From assembly GCA_034716535.1 (NCBI GenBank), contig JAYEJW010000066.1, forward strand, positions 1 to 16,531: a stretch of 16,531 bases of DNA, read 5' to 3'. Made by a program: the position numbers and the translations under genes. The DNA comes from JAYEJW01 sp034716535. Its GTDB lineage: Bacteria; Pseudomonadota; Gammaproteobacteria; Chromatiales; Chromatiaceae. The stretch's first letter is position 1, and each line of letters starts with the position of its first letter. Shown here piece after piece: positions 7,605 to 14,775 of this stretch. The notes beneath the pieces are model-generated. The model did not search any database, was not told the origin of the DNA, and saw nothing but the letters and a program-made list of their open reading frames with translations.

Positions 7605-9014
7605 TCAGAACTGGAAGTAGATGAACTCGACATCGCGACTTCCGCCGATCTGAATCAGCACCGCCAGCAGCCCCAGCCCCGACGTCACCGCCGCGAGACG
7701 CATCGGCCGAAGCCTCTCCAGCGCGATCGTCTGGCTGTTCGGCCCCAGAAAAGCGATCAATGCCCCCGTCAGGATGAGCAGGAAATCATTCTGCCTCAGA
7801 GCACCTACATCGAGGTTCAGGCCGTCCATGCCAACCATGGCGGACCACATCTGGGCGGAGACGGCGAAGTCCTCCGAGCGGAACAGCACGAGCGTAACGG
7901 CGACGAACATGAAAGTGAGGAACCAGCCGACGATGTGCGGCAGATGCAGGCGCAGCCTGACCCAGGTCTGGTCGACAATGAGCGCGACGCCGTGCATGGC
8001 ACCGAACACGACGTACGACCAGGCGGCGCCGTGCCAGGCCCCGATCAGGGTCATGGTCACCATAGTAGCGGCGGACTCACGCAAGACCTTGTCCTTGCGC
8101 GGCAGGCTGAGCCCCACCGGAGTGTACACGTAGTCGCGCAGAAAACGGGTCAGCGTCATGTGCCAGCGGCGCCAAAAGTCCCGGATCGTTGCCGCCTTGT
8201 AAGGTGAGTCGAAGTTCAGCGGCAGCGTGAATCCGAACATCAGGCCCATCCCGATGGCCATGTCCGAGTAACTCGAAAAATCGTAATAGAGCTGGAAGGT
8301 GTATGCGAAGGCGGCCGTCCATGCCTCGCCGAAGGTCAGAATCGCACCCTCGGCCGCCTGTCCGAACAGGGGATTGGCGATGAGACCGAGCGGATCGGCG
8401 AGGAAGACCTTCTTGACCAGCCCGATCACGAGTAGCGTCAAGCCCTTCCCCATCCTCTCACCCAGCCCTTCACGGACGGGGTCGAGCGAGAACTGCCCGA
8501 TGATCTCGTGGTGGCGAACGATGGGGCCGGCGATGAGCTGCGGAAAGAAGGAGATGTAGAGCGTGTAGTCGAGCAGGGAGTAGGTCGGGGCCTTCTTCCG
8601 GCGCAGGTCCACCAGATAGGAGATCTGCTGAAAAGTGAAGAAGCTGATTGCAAGCGGCAGGATGATGTTCCAATCCTCGTGCGTGGTTCCGAAGAGAAAG
8701 GCGACCGTGTTGGCGAAGAAGTCGGCGTACTTGAAGATGCCGAGCAGCACCAGGTTGAGCACGACGCCCAGGGTCAGCAGGTAGCGTCCGTGGGTGGGAT
8801 ACAGCCTTGCGAACACCCAGTTCGCGAGGATCGAAAGCAACAGCAGCGGCAGCAGGCGCAGATCCCAGTAGCCGTAGAACCAGAGCGAGGCGATGACCAG
8901 CAGCCACTTGCGCGTGCTGTCCCCCACCCGGCGGGAGTAGCGGGCCGCGAGGTAGTAGCCCCCGAGGACCAGGGGCAGGAAAACCAGCAGGAAGATCTGC
9001 GACTGAAAAAGCAT
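7605..9014 (-). CDS. MBOAT family O-acyltransferase (AlgI-like)
   Basis: This 469-residue multi-pass membrane protein starts with MLFQSQIFLLVFLPLVLGGYY and shows many hydrophobic helices. Diagnostic MBOAT motifs are WHMTLTRFLRDYVYTPVG (284-301), with FxxRWHxTLxRFLRDY, and GAWHGAAW (325-332), with the putative catalytic His328, followed by MHG (His341). The length fits AlgI (about 470-520). It should carry an acyl group (often acetyl) from the cytoplasm to the periplasm for transfer to a surface polysaccharide. The SGNH partner is encoded just downstream on the same strand, 7 bases apart, so they form a two-gene operon. No alginate synthesis genes are in the window. The ATG at 9014 is the family start, but I see no strong ribosome binding site. 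Confidence 0.9.
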   Translation of the reverse strand: MLFQSQIFLLVFLPLVLGGYYLAARYSRRVGDSTRKWLLVIASLWFYGYWDLRLLPLLLLSILANWVFARLYPTHGRYLLTLGVVLNLVLLGIFKYADFFANTVAFLFGTTHEDWNIILPLAISFFTFQQISYLVDLRRKKAPTYSLLDYTLYISFFPQLIAGPIVRHHEIIGQFSLDPVREGLGERMGKGLTLLVIGLVKKVFLADPLGLIANPLFGQAAEGAILTFGEAWTAAFAYTFQLYYDFSSYSDMAIGMGLMFGFTLPLNFDSPYKAATIRDFWRRWHMTLTRFLRDYVYTPVGLSLPRKDKVLRESAATMVTMTLIGAWHGAAWSYVVFGAMHGVALIVDQTWVRLRLHLPHIVGWFLTFMFVAVTLVLFRSEDFAVSAQMWSAMVGMDGLNLDVGALRQNDFLLILTGALIAFLGPNSQTIALERLRPMRLAAVTSGLGLLAVLIQIGGSRDVEFIYFQF

Positions 9015-9084
9015 GACGCGCGAAAGCTACTGGAACCGGGGCCGATGCACAATACCCGGACCTCGACCCGCTCCAGTTGGCGGA

Positions 9085-9342
9085 TCATATCGGACGGGAT
9101 CCGGGTACCCTACAGCGCGCCGCCTCTTCCATGAGATGAGCCTGTAGCCGCCAGATGGACTCGAAGTTCTCCAAGTAGTGGCTGGCACCGCGGGAAGGCG
9201 CCTGTTGGCCGCGGCGGGCGAAATGCCGCTTCAGCTCATCCTGGCTCGGGATGGTGAGCAGGATGGGCACGAACAAGGCATCGTGATGCGCCAGGCGCTC
9301 ATGGTAGGCGGGATGGACGTGGATGCCCTCTATGACGTCAGA
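9085..9342 (-). pseudogene. 3' relic of a 2-phosphoglycerate-kinase-like gene
   Basis: The minus strand from about 9342 reads DVIEGIHVHP, then FVPILLTIPSQDELKRHFARR, then SHYLENFESIWRLQAHLMEEAARCRVPG before a TGA at 9085-9087. This pattern (EGxHxxP, a beta strand followed by DExxxRF-xR, and YLxNFxxIxxxqxyLxxxA) resembles the C-terminal region of archaeal-type 2-phosphoglycerate kinases. The 5' part, with the P-loop, is missing: upstream DNA is a different relic, in another frame. A TTG at 9276 could give a 63-residue product, but the family's active parts would be absent. I treat it as a non-functional fragment. Confidence 0.5.
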
Positions 9343-9497
9343 TAGAGCGAAGAGGACTCCTCACCCTTCTGGATGAAAACAGTGTTCCCGGGCAGTGTCC
9401 GCATCGTCCCTCGGCCCGCGATGGCGTCCAGCTCCTGCGCCGACAGCCCCGCAAAGAGGCGGATCCCCGCCAGGGAGCTGCCCTCACATTTGGTCAT
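9330..9497 (-). pseudogene. 5' relic of a Crp/Fnr-type cyclic-nucleotide-binding protein
   Basis: From an ATG at 9497 the minus strand reads 55 codons to a TAG at 9330-9332. The middle reads LFAGLSAQELDAIA (residues 14-27), and the end reads FIQKGEESSSLYL (41-53). This is the N-terminal beta-roll start of Crp/Fnr-family cNMP-binding domains ('LFxxLsxxeLxxia...vfxqGxxsxslYlixsG'). The usual continuation after SLYL (ilsGxvxv) is lost: the sequence switches to a 2-phosphoglycerate-kinase-like reading in another frame at about 9336-9345. The product would lack the phosphate-binding cassette and the HTH, so it is broken. Confidence 0.55.
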
Positions 9498-9636
9498 TTG
9501 AACCACGCCGATGGCACCCTTTCAGTGCTTGAACGTGGAATAAAGAATGATTGCGGACACCACTGTTTCCTCCTTCCGCGTTCCCGCCGACAAGCCAAAA
9601 CCGTGTCTCCTATTGTCCGCGGGTTCCCCACTGATC
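9498..9636. other. Noncoding remnant DNA with one micro-ORF
   Basis: Between the AraC-type gene and the Crp-like relic there is no gene I can support. On the minus strand a GGAGGA ribosome-binding-like site (9569-9574) precedes a GTG at 9563 and a 13-codon frame ending at TGA 9522-9524. That frame is in phase with the Crp-like relic downstream, so the two may once have been one reading frame. The first residues, VVSAIILYS, are too short to assign. Confidence 0.3.
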
Positions 9637-10572
9637 TCATATCGAAGACAGGGTACCGGTGGGCGTTTCCCCGAAGAATGACTTGTATACCTGGCTGAAA
9701 CGTCCACGATGACGAAAACCGGCAAGCTCCGCCGCCTCGGTGACACTTATTGAGGCGCCGCGAGCGCCGGCCAATAACTTGCGAGCGCGGAACAACCGCC
9801 GAGCCATCAGGTACTGACCTGGTGTAATGCCCAGAACGTCCCTGAAGGCCAGTTGCAGTGTACGAGGCGAGCACGCGGCGTGGGCGGCTATGCCAGCCAC
9901 ACCGATGTCATCGCTGTAAGCGCTCTCGATGTACTCCCGCGCCCGTCTTACCACCCGGTATCGGCCGGGGCGATAGGCACGACCAGCCGTTTCGATTGCG
10001 CACTGTGAAATTCGCAACAGGTCCCCGGCTGCATCCATCAGACATTGGACACCATCGGCGTACTCCAGGGGATGGACGCCGTTCGCGGGCTCCAGGGACG
10101 CGAGCATCAGGCTCTCCAGTCGTCGCCGCTGAGGACTTCCGTAGGGGAGCAGGTTCTTTCTCAGTGCTCTCGACTGCCTCGCCACCCATTCCAGGGATAC
10201 CTCGCTGTTCTCCAACGACGCTTTGGGCACGGTCAGTTCGGCGACCCGGGTACCGACGGGGATGTGGGTCAGATAGTCGCGGCCACCCTCCAGCACCACC
10301 ACCCCTGTGTTGGGGAGCTCAACGCCATTGAGCATATTCCCGCTTGGAAAGCGCTGGAGGATAGCGAAGTAAAGGGTATCCGGTGGAGGGCTGAAGCTGT
10401 CGAGGATACTGATCTCGGAGTCGATCGCAGCCACGGTCACACCATGGATCGCGGCGGATCGAAAGCGGATCTCGCCTTCATCGCTTGTGAGCTTTACCGG
10501 AGTGCTCTGCCACTGCTCGTCCGTGGGGATGATAATCGCCGGGTCAGAGGAACGCTGATCGACACTTTTCAT
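9637..10572 (-). CDS. AraC-family transcriptional regulator
   Basis: This 311-residue protein has a variable N-terminal sensing domain and a C-terminal AraC/XylS double helix-turn-helix (about 206-311). The first HTH is around GVAGIAAHAACSPRTLQLAFRDVLG; the second is around ISVTEAAELAGFRHRGRFSQVYKSFFGETP, ending with the family's 'GFxxxxxFsxxFkxxfGxtPt' pattern. The N-terminal half contains a cupin-like or EutR-like segment (PSGNMLNGVELPNTGVVVL), with no clear ligand. I chose the ATG at 10572; extending to 10755 would add 61 arginine- and glycine-rich residues that run across the promoter region of the divergent gene. It is transcribed away from the arginase-like operon, so it is the probable regulator of that operon, perhaps sensing its guanidino substrate. 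Confidence 0.85.
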   Translation of the reverse strand: MKSVDQRSSDPAIIIPTDEQWQSTPVKLTSDEGEIRFRSAAIHGVTVAAIDSEISILDSFSPPPDTLYFAILQRFPSGNMLNGVELPNTGVVVLEGGRDYLTHIPVGTRVAELTVPKASLENSEVSLEWVARQSRALRKNLLPYGSPQRRRLESLMLASLEPANGVHPLEYADGVQCLMDAAGDLLRISQCAIETAGRAYRPGRYRVVRRAREYIESAYSDDIGVAGIAAHAACSPRTLQLAFRDVLGITPGQYLMARRLFRARKLLAGARGASISVTEAAELAGFRHRGRFSQVYKSFFGETPTGTLSSI

Positions 10573-10758
10573 TGATGTAAATCGTTCGCTTTTCGGATCG
10601 CGGCTCACTCCCGGAAACTGATACCCTCGCCCTGTTTTTCTGTCGCCAGCCCGGGGCCGGGGCCTCGAAGACTGGCGCCGAGTCGCACCGTAGACGCGGG
10701 CAACGACAGGCAGTGGAGCCCCGCACCGATCCCCAACCAGCTTTTTGAGGCCCATCCC
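10573..10758. promoter_or_regulatory. Divergent regulatory region between AraC-type gene and arginase-like operon
   Basis: This 186-base region must hold both promoters and probably the AraC-family binding sites. I could not define convincing -35/-10 boxes. A GC-rich stretch near 10640-10665 contains overlapping GGCCCCGG/CCGGGGCC elements. A GAGG ribosome binding site at 10747-10750 lies 8 bases before the plus-strand ATG at 10759. Confidence 0.4.
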
Positions 10759-12021
10759 ATGAACGCCGTACGAATACTAATGCAGATTGCCTTGTCCACG
10801 CTGCCCCTGAATGCGAGCTTGGCGGCAGGTCCCGCCGACACGACTACTCCGAAACCGATCATCGAGATGTTCGCCGACAGTCCAGACGCGATACCTTTGG
10901 ACCCGCGGGACGAGAGCCGCGACGTCAGCATCCTGTTCCGCGACTGCAGCGAGATCAAGGAGCGCAAGCCCGGCCCGATCGATATTCAGCGCACCGTCGG
11001 CGGCCTCGCCTACCAGGGCATCCCGACCTTCTTCCGCGCACCGGTTGCACTGTGCCCGCAGGACCTGAAGGCCGGCGGGGTCGAAGTCGCGATCATGGGC
11101 GCGTCCCAGGACATGTCGGTCGGCCAGCGCGGCACCGCGTTCGGCCCCCAGGCGGTGCGTACCGGCGAGATCGTCTACCCCTGGGGCGACATCATCCACC
11201 CCGCACACCCGACCGTCGGCGACATCGACTTTATGCAGGTGTTGAACGTGGTCGACTACGGCGATGCGCCGATTGACATCATGTCCAACGAGCGCAGCGT
11301 CGTCTCGGTGCACAAGATGGTTAAGGAGATCGCCGAAACGGGCGCCATTCCGGTCATCGTCGGCGGCGACCACTCCTTAATGTACCCGGACGTGGTCGCG
11401 GTCACCGACGTCTACGGTAAGGGGAAGGTCGGCGTGGTCCACTTCGACGCCCACTTCGACGGCATCCCGCTGCTGTTCGGTCACTATCTTTCCCACGGCG
11501 CGCCGGTGCGCAGGCTGATCGACGAGGGCCATGTGAACGGCAGGAACTTCGTCCAGATCGGGCTGAATTCCGGTAAGCCGGGCAAGGACGATATCGAGTG
11601 GATGCGCAAGAACCAGGTGCGCTACCATTTCATGGCCGAAATCGACAAAAAGGGCTGGGACGCGGTGATGAAGCAGGCCCTTGCCGAGGCAATGGACGGC
11701 ACCGACTATCTGTTCATCAGTGTCGATACCGACGCGCTTGACCCGGCCTGGGCCCCCGGCATGGGCACGCCGGAGCCGGGCGGGATGAGCCCGCGCGAGC
11801 TGTTCCCGATCCTGCGCGGCCTGGCCGCCCAAAATAAGGTGGTCGGCATCGACCTTGTCGAGCTAAACCCGGTGGTCGATCCGACCTACCGCAGCAAGCT
11901 CGTCGCGGTGCGCATCCTGCGTGAGCTACTGACCGGTGTCGCCATGCACAAGAAGGGCATCACCGACCCCTACTACATCGATCCGTTGTGGGAGGATAAC
12001 GGGGTCGCGGCCGGTCAGTAG
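10759..12021 (+). CDS. Arginase/agmatinase-family hydrolase, probably exported
   Basis: This 420-residue ureohydrolase should hydrolyse a guanidino group (agmatine, guanidinobutyrate, guanidine or similar) to urea plus an amine. All six metal ligands of the binuclear centre are visible: GGDHS (His205), HFDAHFD (Asp230, His232, Asp234) and SVDTDALDPA (Asp323, Asp325). The N-terminus (MNAVRILMQIALSTLPL, cleavage perhaps after LAA, residues 21-23) looks like a signal peptide, although only one basic residue precedes the core. A long segment of about 100 residues precedes the conserved 'TFFRAP' region. The family is usually cytoplasmic and about 310-350 residues, so export and length are both unusual. 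The ATG at 10759 has GAGG 8 bases upstream. It leads a plus-strand unit with a parvulin and a HupE-like protein. The substrate cannot be read from sequence. Confidence 0.85.
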   Translation: MNAVRILMQIALSTLPLNASLAAGPADTTTPKPIIEMFADSPDAIPLDPRDESRDVSILFRDCSEIKERKPGPIDIQRTVGGLAYQGIPTFFRAPVALCPQDLKAGGVEVAIMGASQDMSVGQRGTAFGPQAVRTGEIVYPWGDIIHPAHPTVGDIDFMQVLNVVDYGDAPIDIMSNERSVVSVHKMVKEIAETGAIPVIVGGDHSLMYPDVVAVTDVYGKGKVGVVHFDAHFDGIPLLFGHYLSHGAPVRRLIDEGHVNGRNFVQIGLNSGKPGKDDIEWMRKNQVRYHFMAEIDKKGWDAVMKQALAEAMDGTDYLFISVDTDALDPAWAPGMGTPEPGGMSPRELFPILRGLAAQNKVVGIDLVELNPVVDPTYRSKLVAVRILRELLTGVAMHKKGITDPYYIDPLWEDNGVAAGQ

Positions 12022-12078
12022 TCCGCCGATACTCAGCCCAGGGAAGGGCTCCTTCGTTTATTCCTTCCAACCAACGCC

Positions 12079-12888
12079 ATGTCCGTATTGTCAGCACTAC
12101 GCCGCGAACCCTTGTTTCATTTCGTTGTCATTGCGGCCGGCCTGTTCCTGGCCAACTATCTCATCGACGCAGACCAGCGCGAGACCATCCGGGTCGCGCG
12201 GGCAACGGTCGAATACCTTGCAGAGCAGCAATCCGATCTGATGCAGCGCACGCTAACCCCCGCTGAGCGCCGGCAACTGATCGAGGACTATGTCGATGAG
12301 GAGGTGCTGTTGCGCGAGGCATACCAGCGTGGGCTGGAGAAGAACGTGCGCATACGCCGCCAACTCGTCACCAAAATGCGTTTCCTGCTCAGTGAGGAGT
12401 TGGCCGACCCGACCGAGGCCGAACTGCACGCCTGGTTCGACGCCAACCCCCGGCGCTTCGAACAACCCGCCGGCCTGAGCCTGGATCACGTTTTTTTCGA
12501 GACCGCCGACGCAGTTCCCGACGACCTGCTGCCGCGCTTGCGCGTCGGCGGGGGCTGGCACGCAGAGGGCGCGTTCAACCCGGCACTGGGCTACGTGATA
12601 AGAGACGTCACCGAACGTGACCTGGTGCGCATGCTCGGGGCTGATGCGGCGCACCAGGTGTTTGCACTGAAAGACGGCCGGTGGAGCGGCCCGATTGCTT
12701 CGAGCCGCGGTGTCCATCTGGTTCGAGTCAACGCCCGCACCCCGGCGCGCCAGCGTCGTCTGGAGGAAGTCGCAGCCTACCTGAAGGACGAGTGGCTGTT
12801 GGAGCAACAGCAGCGACGGATCGCCGACAAGATTGCGCAATTGCGGGCGAACTATCGAATTATTCACGACGATGCGGCTGACCGATAA
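12079..12888 (+). CDS. Membrane-anchored parvulin-type peptidylprolyl isomerase
   Basis: This 269-residue protein has an N-terminal anchor (about residues 12-27, LFHFVVIAAGLFLANY), a helical SurA/PpiC-like N-domain (about 40-125) and a degenerate parvulin domain (about 130-225). The parvulin part is marked by LSLDHVFFE (134-141, keeping the His of the family's 'hIL' strand) and GPIASSRGVHLVRV (204-217). It should act in the periplasm, helping fold exported proteins; the exported hydrolase upstream or the HupE-like partner downstream is the obvious candidate client. This isomerase is known to occur next to HupE/UreJ-type genes in other proteobacteria. The ATG at 12079 lacks a clear ribosome binding site. 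The gene overlaps the next one by 17 bases. Confidence 0.8.
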   Translation: MSVLSALRREPLFHFVVIAAGLFLANYLIDADQRETIRVARATVEYLAEQQSDLMQRTLTPAERRQLIEDYVDEEVLLREAYQRGLEKNVRIRRQLVTKMRFLLSEELADPTEAELHAWFDANPRRFEQPAGLSLDHVFFETADAVPDDLLPRLRVGGGWHAEGAFNPALGYVIRDVTERDLVRMLGADAAHQVFALKDGRWSGPIASSRGVHLVRVNARTPARQRRLEEVAAYLKDEWLLEQQQRRIADKIAQLRANYRIIHDDAADR

Positions 12889-13897
12889 AGCGGTTGTATT
12901 CCTGCTGCTCAGCCTGGCGGCGAGCATCACTGCCCACGGCCACGACCTCGGAGTCGCCCAGGCCAGCCTCACTGAACGGACCCCCGGTCACTACAGCTTG
13001 CGGGTAACCGCAACCACGGCACTCGCGCCGCTGTTCAAGCCGCCACAGCTGCCGGGACGCTGCCGCGCCAGCGGCGACCCCCAGGGCACCCGTGCGAATA
13101 ACGCGATTATTTACCGCTTCTCCTGCCCCCAGGCACCGCTGATGGCTGCCGACAGCCTCTACCTGCCGTGGCAGCGCGAGGGCACGCTACTGACGGTGAG
13201 CTGGTTCGGCACTGATGGTGGCTCGACACCGGAACACAGTGCATTTTTCCTCCGCACCGGGGCCGGGATCGAGGTCGACCTCGCCGCGCTGGCTGCCGGC
13301 TCCGGCTCTATCGCCGCCGCGGCGCAGCGCTACACCCTACTCGGCATCGAACACATCCTGCTGGGCTTCGACCACCTGCTGTTCGTGCTGTGTCTGTTAT
13401 TGATCGTCCAGGGTGGCTGGCAACTGGTCAAGACCATCACTGCGTTCACGCTGGCACACAGCATCACCCTGGCACTGGCCACACTCGGACTGGTGCAGGT
13501 CCCGTCGCCCCCGGTCGAGGCCAGTATCGCACTGTCGATTGCCTTTCTGGCCGCCGAGATCCTGCGTCATCGCGCCGGCCGCGACACCGGCCTGACTTGG
13601 CGCTATCCCTGGATGATCGCCTTCGCCTTCGGCCTGCTGCATGGCCTGGGCTTCGCCGGCGCCCTCGCCGAGCTGGGCCTGCCGCAGAAGGAGATCCCCA
13701 TCGCCCTGCTGTTTTTCAATGTCGGCGTCGAGGTGGGGCAACTGCTGTTTGTCGGCGTGATCCTGCTGCTGGGCTACGCGCTGCACTGGATCGGGCAACA
13801 GCGGCGGGACCTGCTGACGCGCGCCACCGCCTACGGCATCGGCGGCATGGCCACCTTCTGGTTTCTACAACGCAGCGCGCAGATTTTCATCGTCTGA
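12872..13897 (+). CDS. HupE/UreJ-family membrane protein
   Basis: This 341-residue protein has a signal peptide (about 1-21, core VVFLLLSLAASITA), a periplasmic beta-rich N-terminal half (about 24-145) and a C-terminal membrane half with about six helices. The membrane half has the HupE/UreJ_2 signatures: GIEHILLGFDHLLFVL (158-173), FTLAHSITLALATLGL (192-207), LLHGLGFAGAL (255-265) and FFNVGVEVGQ (281-290). HupE and UreJ proteins are associated with nickel uptake; the _2 subgroup has no proven substrate. The ATG at 12872 is chosen because it begins the signal peptide; the upstream parvulin gene ends inside this gene (overlap 12872-12888), implying translational coupling. A nickel or cobalt role for the adjacent metallohydrolase is inference. 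Confidence 0.85.
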   Translation: MRLTDKAVVFLLLSLAASITAHGHDLGVAQASLTERTPGHYSLRVTATTALAPLFKPPQLPGRCRASGDPQGTRANNAIIYRFSCPQAPLMAADSLYLPWQREGTLLTVSWFGTDGGSTPEHSAFFLRTGAGIEVDLAALAAGSGSIAAAAQRYTLLGIEHILLGFDHLLFVLCLLLIVQGGWQLVKTITAFTLAHSITLALATLGLVQVPSPPVEASIALSIAFLAAEILRHRAGRDTGLTWRYPWMIAFAFGLLHGLGFAGALAELGLPQKEIPIALLFFNVGVEVGQLLFVGVILLLGYALHWIGQQRRDLLTRATAYGIGGMATFWFLQRSAQIFIV

Positions 13898-14019
13898 TTC
13901 GAGTTGGTGAGCGAGCGGCTTGGCGGTTGGCGGCGCCTTGGCCTGGGGGATCTCACGAAGGTCGCGCCGCCCTCGGGGACTTTGCGCCGCATCGTCTCCA
14001 CGAAGACGTCGGATCCCAG
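13865..14019 (-). pseudogene. 3' fragment of a REP-associated tyrosine transposase (RAYT), frameshifted
   Basis: The minus strand reads LGSDVFVETMRRKVPEGG from 14019; then, after a frame change, DLREIPQAKAPPTAKPLAHQ down to a TAG at 13865-13867. Both pieces match the C-terminal region of the longer RAYT relic at 14776-15173 (LGSDAFVESMRRKVPAGRDLCEIPQAKAP). Only the last third of the gene remains, and the catalytic HUH/tyrosine part is gone. The 3' end overlaps the last 33 bases of the HupE-type gene on the other strand. Confidence 0.65.
13908..14018. repeat. Direct repeat copy A (RAYT 3' end)
   Basis: About 110 bases, from TGAGCGAGCGGCT to GGATCC, are closely similar to 14859-14966, in the same orientation, with small insertions and substitutions. 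Shared blocks include GCCTTGGCCTGGGGGATCTC and GGGGACTTTGCGCCGCATCG. The two copies bracket the secreted-protein gene at 14102-14659. Confidence 0.8.
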
Positions 14020-14026
14020 GGACGCG

Positions 14027-14069
14027 GTAGTACGCGGACGGCCCGCCGCCGATCGGCGGCGGAACCGCG
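14027..14069. repeat. GTAG-headed hairpin, REP-like
   Basis: GTAG at 14027-14030 is followed by CGCGG (14033-14037) pairing with CCGCG (14065-14069). Inside is a perfect 20-base palindrome, CCGCCGCCGATCGGCGGCGG, at 14043-14062. REP elements mobilised by RAYTs have a 5' GTAG-type tetranucleotide beside a palindrome, and this one sits next to a RAYT fragment. It could also terminate transcription between the convergent genes. Confidence 0.5.
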
Positions 14070-14101
14070 ATGGTCATCCGATGTGAGATAGCCCTGCGGC
14101 G

Positions 14102-14659
14102 TTACTTGACCTCGGCCGCGACCGCGCTGATGTACTTCACCTCCACGCCGTCACCGACCGCGACGTCCTCGAGCAAGGCAGGATCCTGCACGGTCACGGA
14201 AACGGTCTTCTCCGGCCCCCGCACGGTGACCAGAGAACGCGCTTTGTCCACGCCCTCAACAACGCCGCTCAGCGTGATGGTTTCGATCATGCCGCCGGCA
14301 GGTTTCTTTCCGGGTTCCCGGTCGACCTCCTTCGTCGCAACGACCCCTGGTGCCGTGACCCCCGTCTTCGTCAGATCCACGGCGACGGCTTCCATATAGG
14401 AAATCGTCATCTCGTCGTTGATCTTGATCTCATCCAGACGCTTGACCTCCTCAGGCACATGAATGACCTGGAAATGGCCGTCGGGTTTCTTGAGGGTCAG
14501 CATCCGCTTCTCCGTGTTCACGACCATGACGGTCCCCGTGACCTCTCCAACGGTGGCGCCGGCAACAACCGGGACGGTTTCGGCAAAGACGGCCTGCTGC
14601 GGCAAGGCCGCGGAGATGAACAAGGTACCTGCCAAGGCGAGAAAGGTGGATTTCTGCAT
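14102..14659 (-). CDS. Secreted protein with two tandem beta domains, function unknown
   Basis: This 185-residue protein has a signal peptide (about 1-26, MQKSTFLALAGTLFISAAL, cleavage probably after VFA), so it is periplasmic or exported. The mature part holds two similar units: 39-96 (EVTGTVMVVNTEKRMLTLKK ... MTISYMEAVAVDL) and 129-184 (TLSGVVEGVDKARSLVTVRG ... VEVKYISAVAAEV). Each follows the pattern 'GxVxxVdxxxxxlTvxxP ... vxxLdxIxxgDxvxixYxxAvAxev', which suggests small OB-like beta barrels made by duplication. I do not recognise a named family, and no catalytic motif is visible. The ATG at 14659 has GGAG 9 bases upstream. The gene lies between two RAYT-derived direct repeats. Confidence 0.75.
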   Translation of the reverse strand: MQKSTFLALAGTLFISAALPQQAVFAETVPVVAGATVGEVTGTVMVVNTEKRMLTLKKPDGHFQVIHVPEEVKRLDEIKINDEMTISYMEAVAVDLTKTGVTAPGVVATKEVDREPGKKPAGGMIETITLSGVVEGVDKARSLVTVRGPEKTVSVTVQDPALLEDVAVGDGVEVKYISAVAAEVK

Positions 14660-14775
14660 GAAGATGGCTCCGTTGATAAAGATGCTATCTGCCCTGAAAC
14701 CGGGCGCAAGAAACTTAGCCGAGTGTCCCGGCAATGGCAAGCCGCTAGTATAACTGCGCCGAAATGTTACCAACA

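Noticed and set aside
10573..10755. 61-residue N-terminal extension of the AraC-type regulator
   Set aside because: It is Arg/Gly-rich and unlike the family, and it would cover the divergent promoter region.
12032..12055. Possible terminator after the arginase-like gene (AGCCC/GGGCT stem)
   Set aside because: The stem has only 5 pairs with no U-rich run after it, and the next gene in the unit follows closely.
13390..14091. Plus-strand open frame overlapping the HupE-type gene and the RAYT fragment
   Set aside because: It is a shifted-frame shadow of the HupE gene that then runs through repeat DNA; its composition is Arg/Pro/Gly-rich.
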